A stretch of DNA of 64,000 nt from Tabrizicola_A aquatica (GTDB taxonomy: Bacteria; Pseudomonadota; Alphaproteobacteria; Rhodobacterales; Rhodobacteraceae). The notes under the pieces are model-generated. The model did no database searches, was not told the origin of the DNA, and saw nothing but the letters and a program-made list of their open reading frames with translations. The stretch is from the NCBI GenBank assembly GCA_965194375.1, contig CBDAEL010000006.1. One strand, 5' to 3'. Positions 51,724-61,090 of this stretch are shown piece by piece (positions within the stretch are counted from its first letter, which is position 1; every line of letters starts with the position of its first letter). The translations under genes were made by a program, and so were the position numbers.

Positions 51724-51742
51724 GGCTCCTCGCTTTCGTTCT

Positions 51743-52858
51743 TCAGAAGATCCAGGCGTCTTCGGGGCGAAACCCGAGGACGACCGGTTGTCCGACGGTC
51801 AGGTCCGTAGGCACCGACCCAACATTGACTTTGACAGTCCAATTCTCAGACGGAAGATCGCTGCCTGAGCCTGCAAGAGCCGCGACAAGCCGCCAGTGGT
51901 CGCCCTGCTGAATGATGTCGACCAACCGGGCGCTTATCCGGTTGCCGGTATCAAGTTGCCCTTCATGGAGGCCAACTCTCAAAAACTCGGGACGAACGCA
52001 CAGAACTTTGGAAGGCTCATTTGTGATTTGGCCTGCCAGACGGCCACGCAAGGCGAGGCCGTTGGCTAAGCGGATTCCAATCTGCCCCGCCGGGGCAACC
52101 GATTCAGGCTCGGCCTTTCCCTCAACTTTGTTGTTGTCCCCCAAGAAGCCAGCAACAAACGTATTGCAAGGCGCATCATACAGTTGTTGAGGCGGCCCGA
52201 TCTGCTCGATCCTGCCGTGATTGAAGACAGCAACTCGATCAGACATCACCATCGCTTCGGACTGGTCATGGGTCACGAAAGCCATTGTAACGCCCAATTC
52301 CCGATGCAGGCGGCGGATTTCGAGCTGCATTTCTTCGCGCAGCTTCTTGTCCAGTGCGGACAGAGGCTCATCCAAAAGGACAAGGCGCGGCTCGAACACG
52401 AGTGCGCGCGCCAGAGCGACCCGCTGCTGCTGACCGCCGGACAGTTGGTGAGGCATGCGCTCGGCGAATTGTGCAAGCCGGACCTTTTCTAACGCGCCGT
52501 TCACGCGCGCTTCAGTCTCACTTCGCGAAAGACGGCGAACCTTTAGAGGGAAGGCGACATTCTCGGCGACCGAAAGATGCGGGAACAGCGCATGGCTTTG
52601 GAAGACGACGCCCATATTCCTGCGATGCGCGGGCAGTGTCTCGATGGGGATGCCATCAAAACGGATTGTCCCTGCGCTCGGTCGTTCGAAGCCTGCCAGC
52701 ATCATGAGGGACGTGGTCTTTCCTGAACCGGACGGCCCGAGCAATGTCAGGAACTCACCTTGTTCAATCCCAAGATTCAAGTTGTCTACCGCGATGACGG
52801 TTTTCCCAGCGTAATGCTTTGAAACATTCTCGAACTGGATCAGAGACATGTGTGCCAC
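51743..52858 (-). CDS. Polyamine-type ABC importer ATPase, second importer (PotA-like)
   Basis: A 371-residue ABC ATPase: Walker A (GPSGSGKTT), signature LSGGQQQRVALARALVF, Walker B (LVLLDEPLSALD), H-loop (AFVTHDQSEA), and C-terminal TOBE domain. It must serve the permeases at 46886-48862, since no other ATPase is near them. It is separated from them by the flavoprotein gene and a promoter region. Operator site C lies about 125 bp upstream. Confidence 0.86.
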   Translation of the reverse strand: MAHMSLIQFENVSKHYAGKTVIAVDNLNLGIEQGEFLTLLGPSGSGKTTSLMMLAGFERPSAGTIRFDGIPIETLPAHRRNMGVVFQSHALFPHLSVAENVAFPLKVRRLSRSETEARVNGALEKVRLAQFAERMPHQLSGGQQQRVALARALVFEPRLVLLDEPLSALDKKLREEMQLEIRRLHRELGVTMAFVTHDQSEAMVMSDRVAVFNHGRIEQIGPPQQLYDAPCNTFVAGFLGDNNKVEGKAEPESVAPAGQIGIRLANGLALRGRLAGQITNEPSKVLCVRPEFLRVGLHEGQLDTGNRISARLVDIIQQGDHWRLVAALAGSGSDLPSENWTVKVNVGSVPTDLTVGQPVVLGFRPEDAWIF

Positions 52859-52982
52859 CTCACCAACAAGTCGATAGCTTGCGACTGTAGCGACGTGCTC
52901 ACTAAACTTGCCGAAGACAGGGTCTTGGACAGCAGCATTCTGGATTATTCCTCCGCACGTACGTAGTCATTATTATGATTAG

Positions 52983-52997
52983 CGTAACTAATTACAC
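52983..52997. promoter_or_regulatory. GTAAT-N2-ATTAC operator, site C
   Basis: CGTAACTAATTACAC matches the motif with one arm mismatch (GTAAC-TA-ATTAC). It lies between the ATPase gene and the iclR gene, so it could serve both. Confidence 0.6.
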
Positions 52998-53075
52998 GAA
53001 TGTAGCCTAAGGTGCTGGCAACCACCTTGTCAATGCCTTCTGAATGCCAGAAAAGAGAGTAGGGAGACTGGGAAA

Positions 53076-53876
53076 ATGGATACTCGGGCAGAAGACAAAC
53101 AGCAGGGAAGCGTTCAGTCGGTCGAGGTGGCAGGAGAGGTTCTCCGCGCACTGATGGCGGCAGACGGCCCCATGCGCCTTTCCGATCTTGCCCAAGCGTC
53201 GGGAATGCACCCTGCAAAGGCACACCGTTATCTCGTTAGCCTGACCCGGATCGGACTTGCATCTCAGGACACCGCGACCGGCCTTTACGACCTTGGGCCG
53301 ATGGCGCTGCAGATGGCGCTCAAAGGCTTCATCCGTTTTGACATTCTGCGGCAGTCCGTCGACTGCATCGAGCAGCTGGGACGCGAAATTGGCGAGACGG
53401 TTGCGCTGGTCATCTGGGGCGAAGCCGGGCCAAAGTTCATCCGGATGGCAGAAGCCCGCCACGGGCAGGCCAGCACTGTTCCAATCACCCATATCTGCCC
53501 GCTTACGTGGTCCGCGACTGGCCTCTTGTTCAGCGCCTATGAGGCCTCGACGCGCACCGCGGCACTGATCCATCGCGAGATCGAACAGAACAAGCTGCTC
53601 AACCGGACAAATGCACCCGTGAGCATGGCAGAACTTGACGGAATGGTCGCTACGATCCGTTCGAACGGCGTTTCGACGATTGAGAATGGGGGAAACAGCG
53701 GCAACGCAGCTGTAAGTGCTCCCGTCTTCGATGGATCTGGCAAGTTCATTATGGGGATCAGCGTTTTCGCCAAGGCTGGGCGAATCGACACCAGCCTTGA
53801 TGGCAATCTAGTACGAAAGGTCACCAGCGCAACGCGCAGGCTGTCCGATGCGTTTTCTGGGCGAAAGAGCTTCTGA
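53076..53876 (+). CDS. IclR-family regulator, likely cluster regulator
   Basis: A 266-residue IclR protein: an N-terminal winged helix-turn-helix (MRLSDLAQASGMHPAKAHRY, then LVSLTRIGLASQD) and a C-terminal IclR effector domain (about 85-260). GGGAG precedes the ATG. It is divergent from the ATPase/flavoprotein unit and convergent with the amidohydrolase gene, 8 bp apart. The repeated GTAAT-N2-ATTAC motif at the cluster promoters is the likely target of this protein. Confidence 0.86.
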   Translation: MDTRAEDKQQGSVQSVEVAGEVLRALMAADGPMRLSDLAQASGMHPAKAHRYLVSLTRIGLASQDTATGLYDLGPMALQMALKGFIRFDILRQSVDCIEQLGREIGETVALVIWGEAGPKFIRMAEARHGQASTVPITHICPLTWSATGLLFSAYEASTRTAALIHREIEQNKLLNRTNAPVSMAELDGMVATIRSNGVSTIENGGNSGNAAVSAPVFDGSGKFIMGISVFAKAGRIDTSLDGNLVRKVTSATRRLSDAFSGRKSF

Positions 53877-53884
53877 AAGCTGGG

Positions 53885-55045
53885 TCAGATGGGCAACATT
53901 TGCTCGACCAAGTGGCACCAGAAGCTCGCCGCCTTGGGGATCAGGCGATCATTGAAATCATAGCGCGGATCGTGAAGCGGCTGGCTGTCGCCGTTTCCGA
54001 TTATCAGGAAGCAGCCCTTGGTGACCGCCAGCATTGAGGAGAAATCCTCTGAGAACATGTAGGGGCCCGGCAGATCGACAGTCTCTGGCAACTGCCCCAT
54101 GCCAACGGCAACGCGGCGAACTTCTGCGGCGAGGGCCGGATCGTTGTCACACGGCGGATAGATGATCTCGTCGTCGAACGTGACCTCCGCGGTGCAGCCA
54201 AAGCTTTCGGCCTGTTGGCAGGCGATAGTGACGACGCGCTCACGCAGCAATGATGTGGCTTCGGCTGTAACGGTGCGTAGCCCTATGGGTAGGTCGACGA
54301 AAGGCGGAATGATGGTGGCGGTCCCACCGCCATGCATCCCTCCGACCGTCAGGACGCCCGGGTCAATGGAGTTTAGGTTACGAGAGATGATCGTCTGCAG
54401 CGCCATGATGATCGATGCACCAGCAACCACAGGATCTGTCGCCAGATGCGGCATGGCCCCATGCCCTCCCTTCCCCGTGACCCGTATCCTCCCGATGTCG
54501 ATGCGGGCCGTTATGGGGCCGGGGCGGGTCTTAATCTGCCCCAGTTCCAGACCCGGCAGATTGTGCAAGGCAAAGACGGCCTCGACAGGGAACCTTTCGA
54601 ACAGCCCGTCCTGAACCATGTGCCATGCACCGCCCGAACCTTCTTCGGCAGGCTGGAAGATTAGGTGAATGGTACCGTCGAAACTCCCCTGCAGCGCGAG
54701 GGATTCAGCGGCGGCCAAAAGGCAAGTGGTATGGCCGTCATGCCCGCATGCATGCATCTTGTCCGAATAGCTCGAGGCCCAGGGCAACCCGGTCAACTCC
54801 TTGATCGGTAGAGCATCCATATCGGCACGGATCGCGATGGCGCGGTTGCCCTGGCCACGTTTCAAGGTGCCCACAACCCCGGTCTTGGCAATGCCTGTCG
54901 TCACCTCATAGCCAAACCGTGTCAACTCCGAGGCCACGAAGGCGCTGGTGCGAAGTTCGTCAAATTCAAGCTCGGGGTGTTGATGCAGATCGCGCCGGAT
55001 GGCGGTGAACCTAGGATGGTTGGCATTCAGCCAGTCGTCATGCAT
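53885..55045 (-). CDS. M20 amidohydrolase (N-acyl-amino-acid hydrolase, HipO type)
   Basis: A 386-residue M20D peptidase. MHACGHDGHTT carries the Cys/His metal ligands, QPAEEGSGGA the catalytic glutamate pair, and PYMFSEDFS the C-terminal motif. Such enzymes hydrolyse N-acyl or N-aroyl amino acids. It is the last gene of a leftward operon with ORD-like, PhzF and RidA genes, 12 bp after RidA. Confidence 0.87.
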   Translation of the reverse strand: MHDDWLNANHPRFTAIRRDLHQHPELEFDELRTSAFVASELTRFGYEVTTGIAKTGVVGTLKRGQGNRAIAIRADMDALPIKELTGLPWASSYSDKMHACGHDGHTTCLLAAAESLALQGSFDGTIHLIFQPAEEGSGGAWHMVQDGLFERFPVEAVFALHNLPGLELGQIKTRPGPITARIDIGRIRVTGKGGHGAMPHLATDPVVAGASIIMALQTIISRNLNSIDPGVLTVGGMHGGGTATIIPPFVDLPIGLRTVTAEATSLLRERVVTIACQQAESFGCTAEVTFDDEIIYPPCDNDPALAAEVRRVAVGMGQLPETVDLPGPYMFSEDFSSMLAVTKGCFLIIGNGDSQPLHDPRYDFNDRLIPKAASFWCHLVEQMLPI

Positions 55046-55057
55046 GGCAACTCCACC

Positions 55058-55519
55058 TCAAGGTTTGACAGCAAAGATCGCCGTGACTTCGACCGTGATC
55101 CCGTCGGGAAGCGATCCCATGCCCACAGCGGCCCGCGCATGCCGGCCGTTCTCCCCAAAAAGCTGCACCATCAGGTCTGAAAACCCGTTCATCACCTTGG
55201 GGTGCTGCTTGAAATCTGGTACTGCATTGACCATTCCATGAACAGACAGGATCCGCTCGACCCGGTCCAGAGAGCCCAAAAGCCGCCGCACAGAGGAGAG
55301 CATCGCAAGTCCCGTCAAGCGCGCATGCTGATAAGCCTCTTCGACAGACACGTCCTGCCCAACCACACCTGTGGCCGAAGTTTGCAGGTCGATCAGCGGA
55401 CCCTCGCCGGACATGTAAAGCAGACCGTTGTGCAACACGCCAGGCACGAAGTTGCCAATCGGGCCCGGCACTTCGGGCAGGTTGATGCCCAGTTCCTTCA
55501 ATTTGGCTTCAGCGCTCAT
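55058..55519 (-). CDS. RidA-family enamine/imine deaminase
   Basis: A 153-residue RidA/YjgF-type protein of the longer subgroup (FVPGVLHNGLLYMSGEGPLI, SVRRLLGSLDRVERILSVHG, ARAAVGMGSLPDGITVEVTA). RidA proteins hydrolyse reactive enamine or imine intermediates formed by amino-acid dehydratases and oxidases. The conserved C-terminal Arg/Glu region of the classical site reads RAAVGM and VEVTA. Its presence beside flavoprotein oxidases fits an imine intermediate. The start at 55519 follows AAAGGAG. Confidence 0.85.
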   Translation of the reverse strand: MSAEAKLKELGINLPEVPGPIGNFVPGVLHNGLLYMSGEGPLIDLQTSATGVVGQDVSVEEAYQHARLTGLAMLSSVRRLLGSLDRVERILSVHGMVNAVPDFKQHPKVMNGFSDLMVQLFGENGRHARAAVGMGSLPDGITVEVTAIFAVKP

Positions 55520-55545
55520 TACTGCTCCTTTCCGCAACTCAACTC

Positions 55546-56463
55546 CTAGAGGGACAACTGCCCTTCCATCACCCTTACAGCGCTTCCCGCAACCCTCACC
55601 GCAACAAGTTTGCCTTTCTGAACGTCCGCTTCCATATCGATGTCGGAAGGCCGGCCCATGTCATAACCTTGCTCCAGCCGGAAAGCATGAGTGCCATCTT
55701 TGAGGCTAAGTGTCTGGTAAAGTTGTGACGCGAAAAGGGCCGCCGCCGAACCCGTCGCCGGATCTTCGATGCCCTCGCCCGAAGGATTGAACATTCTGGT
55801 GCAAAAGTCAGTGGCCGGGGTTTGCCCACCCTTCGCATAGAGATAGCCGCCGACCGTCCCGAGTGAGTTCAGAATGTTGGACCAGTGCGGCTCTAGCGGC
55901 CGCGCCCGGGTCAAAGCGTCGCCTGAGGCAATCGGCACATAGAAGAACCTTGGCCCGCCTTCGTGCAGACCCAAGGGAACCTCGCTTGGGCAGACGTCCG
56001 ACGGGGCAAGGCCCAGAGCGACAGCGACATCCTGCACCGAAGGCAGTGGACCTGGTACGGAGTACGGGACAATTGGCGCCGTAAACTGCGCCCAACTCGC
56101 GCCACCTGTGTTGCGCACCGTCACCGGCACCAGCCCAGCGACCTCCTCTAGCAGGATCTCCGTCTCGAAGGGCTTGCCACGGCCATGCAGCATTTCGGCC
56201 AGAAGGATGGCGCAGCCAACCGTCGGGTGACCGGCGAAGGGAATCTCATCCGTCGGATAGAAGATCCGCACGCTGGCCGTGTGCGCGGGGTCCTTGGGCT
56301 TTCGGACAAAGATCGTCTCGGCCAGATTGAACTCGCGCGCAATGGTCTGCATTTCTTCAGTCGAGAGCGCATCGGCCCCCAAAACCACGCCCAAGGGGTT
56401 CCCGCCAAAGCGGCGCGTCGTAAAAACATCAAGCGTGTGGAACGCAATTTCCATCCCGACCAT
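55546..56463 (-). CDS. PhzF-family isomerase
   Basis: A 305-residue PhzF-like protein (diaminopimelate-epimerase fold): VFTTRRFGGNPLGVVLGADA, FNLAETIFVRKP with the likely catalytic Glu, GHPTVGCAILLA, and GIEDPATGSAAALFA. These isomerases act on amino or hydroxy acids; the substrate is unknown. The start at 56463 lies 7 bp after the stop of the ORD-like gene and in the same leftward operon; ATG 56454 is possible. Confidence 0.84.
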   Translation of the reverse strand: MVGMEIAFHTLDVFTTRRFGGNPLGVVLGADALSTEEMQTIAREFNLAETIFVRKPKDPAHTASVRIFYPTDEIPFAGHPTVGCAILLAEMLHGRGKPFETEILLEEVAGLVPVTVRNTGGASWAQFTAPIVPYSVPGPLPSVQDVAVALGLAPSDVCPSEVPLGLHEGGPRFFYVPIASGDALTRARPLEPHWSNILNSLGTVGGYLYAKGGQTPATDFCTRMFNPSGEGIEDPATGSAAALFASQLYQTLSLKDGTHAFRLEQGYDMGRPSDIDMEADVQKGKLVAVRVAGSAVRVMEGQLSL

Positions 56464-56470
56464 CCGGTAA

Positions 56471-57475
56471 CTAGCAATCACTAAGGTACTTGCCGACTTC
56501 GCTGCCAAACGCAAAGGCGCCAACGGTTGAACGCAGCACGATACCGGGCTTGGCCTGAAGAAGGGCGGGGATATGGTTCACAAGAACATTGGCTACCGGA
56601 CGAGTGCCATAGAGCGCAGGTTTGATCATCATGTGGGTCGGAACCTCAGCCTCAATGTCAAACTTGTCATAGGTTTCCCAGCCCTCATCGACACAAACAT
56701 GGATCTCCATCTCGATCCTCTGAACGCCGTTCTCCCACCCTCGCGCGATTGTCCGGATTCCGGTTGTCGTGCCCGCCGGGCCATAGAATTGCGCTTCATC
56801 CTTGGTAACCTTGTCGATCGTCCAGCCGAAATAATGTCCAAGGCGCTCGAATGATCCTTCAAAGCCCACATGCCCGACGATCACCCCGTCTTTGACACCC
56901 TGGGAATAGGCTTCCTTGGTGACGCCCATTCCGAAGTGCTTGGCCACGACACTGCCCATGTATGCGCGGAAGTCCCCGTGCCGACAGTACTTGATGCTTT
57001 GCACGCCCCGGCTCCCCGCGCTCAGCAGCAGGGGTATATCGATATCCACATAGGTCGGCCAAAGGCCGGTGCCCAGGACCGCAACACCGTGCTTCCTAGC
57101 TAGATCATCCAGTAGCTTGGTGGCCTCAGGATCATAAGTCGCCGGGCTGGACATCTCTTCCGCAGCGGTGATCACATTGATCCCAGCGGCCAAAGGTTTT
57201 TTCAATTGGTCATAGGTATCCGCAACATGGGTCGTTGTCGTATGGATCAGGACGTCGGCCTTGGTCGATGCAAACAGTGCATCCTCGTCATTTGATATCA
57301 GAATCCCAAGATCGCTGCCCAGTCCAGCAACCTCACCCAAGTCTCGCCCTGCAACCGGCCCCTTGTCCAATGCTCCGACGATTCTCAGCCCCTTTTTAAT
57401 GGAAAGGGCTTTGACGACCTCCTTACCGACCGAGCCGATACCGAAAATGATGACTCGTGTATCCTGCATGGACAT
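56471..57475 (-). CDS. DapB/ORD-like NAD(P)-dependent amino dehydrogenase
   Basis: A 334-residue Rossmann-fold oxidoreductase (VIIFGIGSVGKEVVKAL; TADVLIHTTTTH) related to DapB and to 2,4-diaminopentanoate dehydrogenase. It probably oxidises or reduces a C-N bond of an amino acid derivative. AGGGAG precedes the ATG. It is the first gene of the leftward operon and has the strongest operator region of the cluster just upstream. Confidence 0.82.
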   Translation of the reverse strand: MSMQDTRVIIFGIGSVGKEVVKALSIKKGLRIVGALDKGPVAGRDLGEVAGLGSDLGILISNDEDALFASTKADVLIHTTTTHVADTYDQLKKPLAAGINVITAAEEMSSPATYDPEATKLLDDLARKHGVAVLGTGLWPTYVDIDIPLLLSAGSRGVQSIKYCRHGDFRAYMGSVVAKHFGMGVTKEAYSQGVKDGVIVGHVGFEGSFERLGHYFGWTIDKVTKDEAQFYGPAGTTTGIRTIARGWENGVQRIEMEIHVCVDEGWETYDKFDIEAEVPTHMMIKPALYGTRPVANVLVNHIPALLQAKPGIVLRSTVGAFAFGSEVGKYLSDC

Positions 57476-57504
57476 AGTTTTCTCCCTGCCTTGCCTAATG
57501 CATT

Positions 57505-57530
57505 ATTACGTTTAACGTAATATATTACTC
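57505..57530. promoter_or_regulatory. Double operator, site D
   Basis: Two overlapping palindromes: ATTACGTTTAACGTAAT at 57505-57521 (8-bp arms around a central base) and CGTAATATATTACTC at 57516-57530, which contains the perfect repeat GTAAT-AT-ATTAC. They lie 30-55 bp upstream of the ORD-like start. Confidence 0.65.
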
Positions 57531-58014
57531 AAAAGGTAATCTATCGGCTCGCAATTCACCTGTCAACGCCACACTTTGATGCTTTGTTAGCAGCGTGGAG
57601 TATATGCCCAGACAAGGTGTTGCTCTCGACCTTTCAACTACATAGACTGCATTACTTGCAAAACCGCGCTCTGCTTTCTGCTAGTCTTTGCAGCGGGGCT
57701 TCAGAACGCGATGGAAAATCAGTGTTAAGAATTCGGACGAAATCACGCGAGGTCACAGGATCGAGTTTGAAATCGATAAGAACTTTGACGATCTGATAGA
57801 CACTCGCGTTGGGCTGTCGTTTGACGACCGCAAAATCATTATGGCATTTCGTAAACGTTTACTCATTGAGCAGCAGTGCCTCGTCTGTCCGTTAGCCCAG
57901 ATTGTATGCGGTTAAGGGATCAACCTTGACCAGATGCCAAAGATGCTGCGCAAAGTCAGCGCACTTTGGCAGGCCACCATTGCCGCAGCGCACCCTGGCC
58001 GGTGGCGAGGTGCG
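57531..58014. other. Region with one short unknown frame
   Basis: About 480 bases. A plus-strand frame at 57688-57915 (75 codons, EFEIDKNFDDLIDTRVGLSF, CLVCPLAQ near the end) looks more protein-like than its neighbours but has no ribosome-binding site or recognised family. It may be a fragment of a lost gene. Nothing else is seen. Confidence 0.35.
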
Positions 58015-58488
58015 CTATTCTAACGGCAGACCTTGGGTGGATTTGATCGTTTTCAGCACAATCTCGGACCGGACCTGCGCCACCTGCGGATGCGGCAGCA
58101 GGCGATGGTGGATGAAATCGGCAAAGGCGGCCAGATCGCGCACCAGCACCTCTAGCACATAATCCGCATCGCCAGAGACGGAATGTGCCTTAATCACCGC
58201 TGCCTGCCGCCGTATGAAATCGACAAAGCTGTCATCCTCACGCGCCGAATGGCCGCGCAGGTTGACACGGATGATCGCCCGCAGCCCGAAGTTCAGCTTC
58301 GATGGGTCTAGGCGGGCCATGTACCCGGTGATGACACCCTCCGCCTCCAGCGCCACGCGACGGCGTGAGCATTGCGAGGCGGACAGGTTCACTACCTCGC
58401 CCAAAGACGCATTGGTCAACGACGAATCGGCCTGAAGCGCCTTCAGAAGTTCACGATCAAAGCTATCTATGTCCATTTCGTGCACCAT
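58015..58488 (-). CDS. Lrp/AsnC-family regulator
   Basis: A 157-residue Lrp-type regulator with an N-terminal helix-turn-helix (LGEVVNLSASQCSRRRVALE) and RAM ligand-binding domain (SVSGDADYVLEVLVRDLAAF). It is divergent from the 4-hydroxyphenylpyruvate dioxygenase gene, so it probably senses tyrosine or phenylalanine (or a derivative) and controls that gene. ATG 58488 or 58476 may start translation; neither has a strong ribosome-binding site. Confidence 0.84.
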   Translation of the reverse strand: MVHEMDIDSFDRELLKALQADSSLTNASLGEVVNLSASQCSRRRVALEAEGVITGYMARLDPSKLNFGLRAIIRVNLRGHSAREDDSFVDFIRRQAAVIKAHSVSGDADYVLEVLVRDLAAFADFIHHRLLPHPQVAQVRSEIVLKTIKSTQGLPLE

Positions 58489-58605
58489 AATCTAAATTCA
58501 CGCACAAAACGACCATAACGCCGATGCGCGAACTGCGCAATCGCACACACCGTGCGCGCCTCCCGTGGCATGATCACTGCCAAGCCATCAAAGGAGTGCA
58601 TTACC

Positions 58606-59718
58606 ATGGGCCCTTTCCCGCACGACGCCTCGCAAGCTACGATCAACGCGGCTAATCCCGCAGGCACCGATGGCTTTGAATTCGTTGAATTCGCCCATCC
58701 AGACCCGGCCGTCCTAGACACGCTGTTCCGCAAGATGGGCTTTGTGCCGGTGGCAAAACACCGCACCAAGGACGTCACTCTCTACCGTCAGGGCGACATC
58801 AACTACCTGTTGAACGCCGAGCCTGACAGCCATGCCGCCCGCTTTGTTGAGGATCACGGCCCATGCGCCCCGGCGATGGCCTGGCGCGTTGTAGATGCAC
58901 AGCACACGCTGCGCCGGGCATTGGAATTGGGTGCCGCCGAATACACCGGGCCGGGCAAGTCGATGGATGTACCCGCGCTGGTGGGCATTGGCGGATCGCT
59001 ACTGTATCTGGTCGATACATATGGTGACAAGGGCAGCGCCTATGCCGCAGAGTTCGACTGGCTGGGAATTCCCGACCCGCGCCCCGAGGGGATCGGCTTC
59101 TACTACCTCGATCACCTGACCCACAACGTCATTCGCGGCAACATGGACACTTGGTATCGGTTCTACGCCGATACCTTCGCCTTCCGGGAAATCCGCTTCT
59201 TTGACATCCAGGGCAAACATACTGGGCTGACCAGCCGCGCACTGACTTCGCCCTGTGGTAAGATCCGCATTCCGATCAATGAAAGCTCTGACGACAAGAG
59301 CCAGATCGAGGAATATCTGCGCCGCTACAAGGGCGAGGGCATCCAGCATATCGCCATCGGCACTGAAGACATTTACGAAGGTGCCGACGAATTAGCCCGG
59401 CGCGGCCTAAGCTTCATGCCCAGCCCGCCGGCGACCTACTATGACATGTCACATGCCCGCGTGAGCGGGCATCAGGAACCCATCGACCGACTGATGACCC
59501 ACGGCATTCTGATCGACGGCGAAGGTGTCATCGGCGGCGGTGAAACGCGCATCCTTCTGCAGATCTTCTCAAAAACGGTGATAGGACCGATCTTCTTCGA
59601 GTTCATTCAGCGCAAGGGTGACGACGGCTTTGGCGAAGGCAACTTTAAAGCCTTGTTCGAGTCCATCGAAGAAGATCAGGTGCGTCGGGGCTTGCTTCAG
59701 CCTGCTGTTGTAGAGTGA
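58606..59718 (+). CDS. hpd: 4-hydroxyphenylpyruvate dioxygenase
   Basis: A 370-residue enzyme of the HPPD family that converts 4-hydroxyphenylpyruvate to homogentisate in tyrosine breakdown. The iron ligands are seen as His in YLDHLTHNV, His in GIQHIAIGTEDI, and the C-terminal Glu in GPIFFEFIQRKGDDGFGEGN. The start at 58606 follows AAGGAG; the upstream extension is rejected. No other homogentisate-pathway genes are in the window. Confidence 0.92.
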   Translation: MGPFPHDASQATINAANPAGTDGFEFVEFAHPDPAVLDTLFRKMGFVPVAKHRTKDVTLYRQGDINYLLNAEPDSHAARFVEDHGPCAPAMAWRVVDAQHTLRRALELGAAEYTGPGKSMDVPALVGIGGSLLYLVDTYGDKGSAYAAEFDWLGIPDPRPEGIGFYYLDHLTHNVIRGNMDTWYRFYADTFAFREIRFFDIQGKHTGLTSRALTSPCGKIRIPINESSDDKSQIEEYLRRYKGEGIQHIAIGTEDIYEGADELARRGLSFMPSPPATYYDMSHARVSGHQEPIDRLMTHGILIDGEGVIGGGETRILLQIFSKTVIGPIFFEFIQRKGDDGFGEGNFKALFESIEEDQVRRGLLQPAVVE

Positions 59719-59910
59719 CTTCAGGAGTGGGCCTCTATCTCGTGGCTATACCCTTTTGCGGATAGAGTTCACATGATCTGGGTGTCGTCAGCCATCAACC
59801 GAGCAGCCCGCCTTTGGAAACGCGACTTTGCCTGTCAACGGCAGAGAAAAATTGAGCCAAAGGGCAGCACAAAATGTTGCCACGTTGGGGTTAGTGGGAT
59901 TGCCTAGCAA

Positions 59911-60050
59911 GGGCGCTGTCAGACAAATGCGAACCAGTCTCCGTCTCCCCAGCCCAGCTAGGTTTCAGGCTGTCAGAAGGTTGCCACATTCTGCGGGAAT
60001 GGCTCTGCGGTACCGTTCAAACTGGCCATAGATCTATCGGTAGCGCTGCG
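59911..60050 (-). mobile_element. IS6-family left-end remnant
   Basis: The sequence starting GGGCGCTGTCAGACAAAT at 59911 closely resembles the left end at 26388 for about 33 bp. Read leftward, the adjoining bases end in NLLTA-stop, reminiscent of the IS6 C-terminus LLAA-stop. The remainder is unrecognisable. It is an old solo end. Confidence 0.5.
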
Positions 60051-60154
60051 TTGGTAAGTGCCTGTGGATGCAGATGATCGCAGGCATGCGGACAATCACT
60101 CATTCGTGGGGGCTTCGAACAGTGTCCAGAGTGCGATTTCCATCAGAGGTTTCC

Positions 60155-61090
60155 TCAAGCTGCGCTTGATGCGGCGGATGAAGATTTGGCAACGGGTGTT
60201 AGGCTCGAGGCCAACGAGGCGCCCGCCACCACCATCCCCGTCAAATGCCAGACCGCCGCCATCATGATCCCCATATTGAAGGCAAACTCGTTGGCACAGC
60301 TTTGCTTGAAGAACTCCCCCTCAAGGACATGCAGGACCCTTTGCAGAGCTGAACGACCGGGCAAGCCATGCATTCCTCGCGGAAGGCAAAATGCGTCGCA
60401 GTGTCGAGCGCGATGGCGTCAAAGTCAGCTACATGACCGATCTTGTGCGCCCCCTTGGCCCCCGTGTTCTGACAGGTCATAACGTTCCCGCGCAGATCGA
60501 CGGCGATGGCTTCGGGGCTGTCCATCCCGCATTTCTGACCGAGGGCTTGGATCGGCCGCTGGCGTTGGATCGAGGCGTAGAACTCGTTGATGCGCTCGCC
60601 GAGGCCGAAGGCGTTCGGATCCTCGACCAGCGCCTCGAAGATCGAACACGTCAGGCTGTTCAGCTCCGCAGGCTCTACCCGCCCCGTCCCGATGGCAGTC
60701 GCGGCATCATAACATTCACGACGCCCTCGAGCCCGACGAAGATGTCCGGCCCAACCTTTTCGGCGAACCAGGCCTTGAGCGCCCGAAGGTCGTGATGCTG
60801 GCGCGTCAGAACCGCGTTGAAGCTGGTCTTGTACGGGCGCTCCGCCAGCAGAGCTTCAATCCAGCGCTGTTTATCCGGATCATCAAGTGGATCGGGCCCA
60901 CTCAGATGCTGGCTACGCACGTCATACGAGATCGTGATCGCAAGGTCATGCATGGCGATGAAGTCGAGCTTCTCACGGTCTAGGAGGGAGTTATTCGTGA
61001 TGAGCGAGAAGGTTGCTTTCGGGAACCGCTCCGCCAGCGCCGGGATAGGGGCGAAGATGTCGGGCTCAGCGGGCAGCCGCAGCGCTTCTC
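60155..61090 (-). pseudogene. Radical-SAM/SPASM protein, N-terminally truncated and frameshifted
   Basis: Leftward frames give LDFIAMHDLAITISYDVRSQ, then NAVLTRQHHDLRALKAWFAE, then after a frameshift near 60715 SIQRQRPIQALGQKCGMDSP, then ECMACPVVQLCKGSCM, then after a second frameshift EGEFFKQSCANEFAFNMGIM. This is the C-terminal half of a SPASM-type radical SAM enzyme, with most SPASM cysteines still visible. The CxxxCxxC radical-SAM motif lies in the lost N-terminus. It cannot be functional. Confidence 0.75.
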
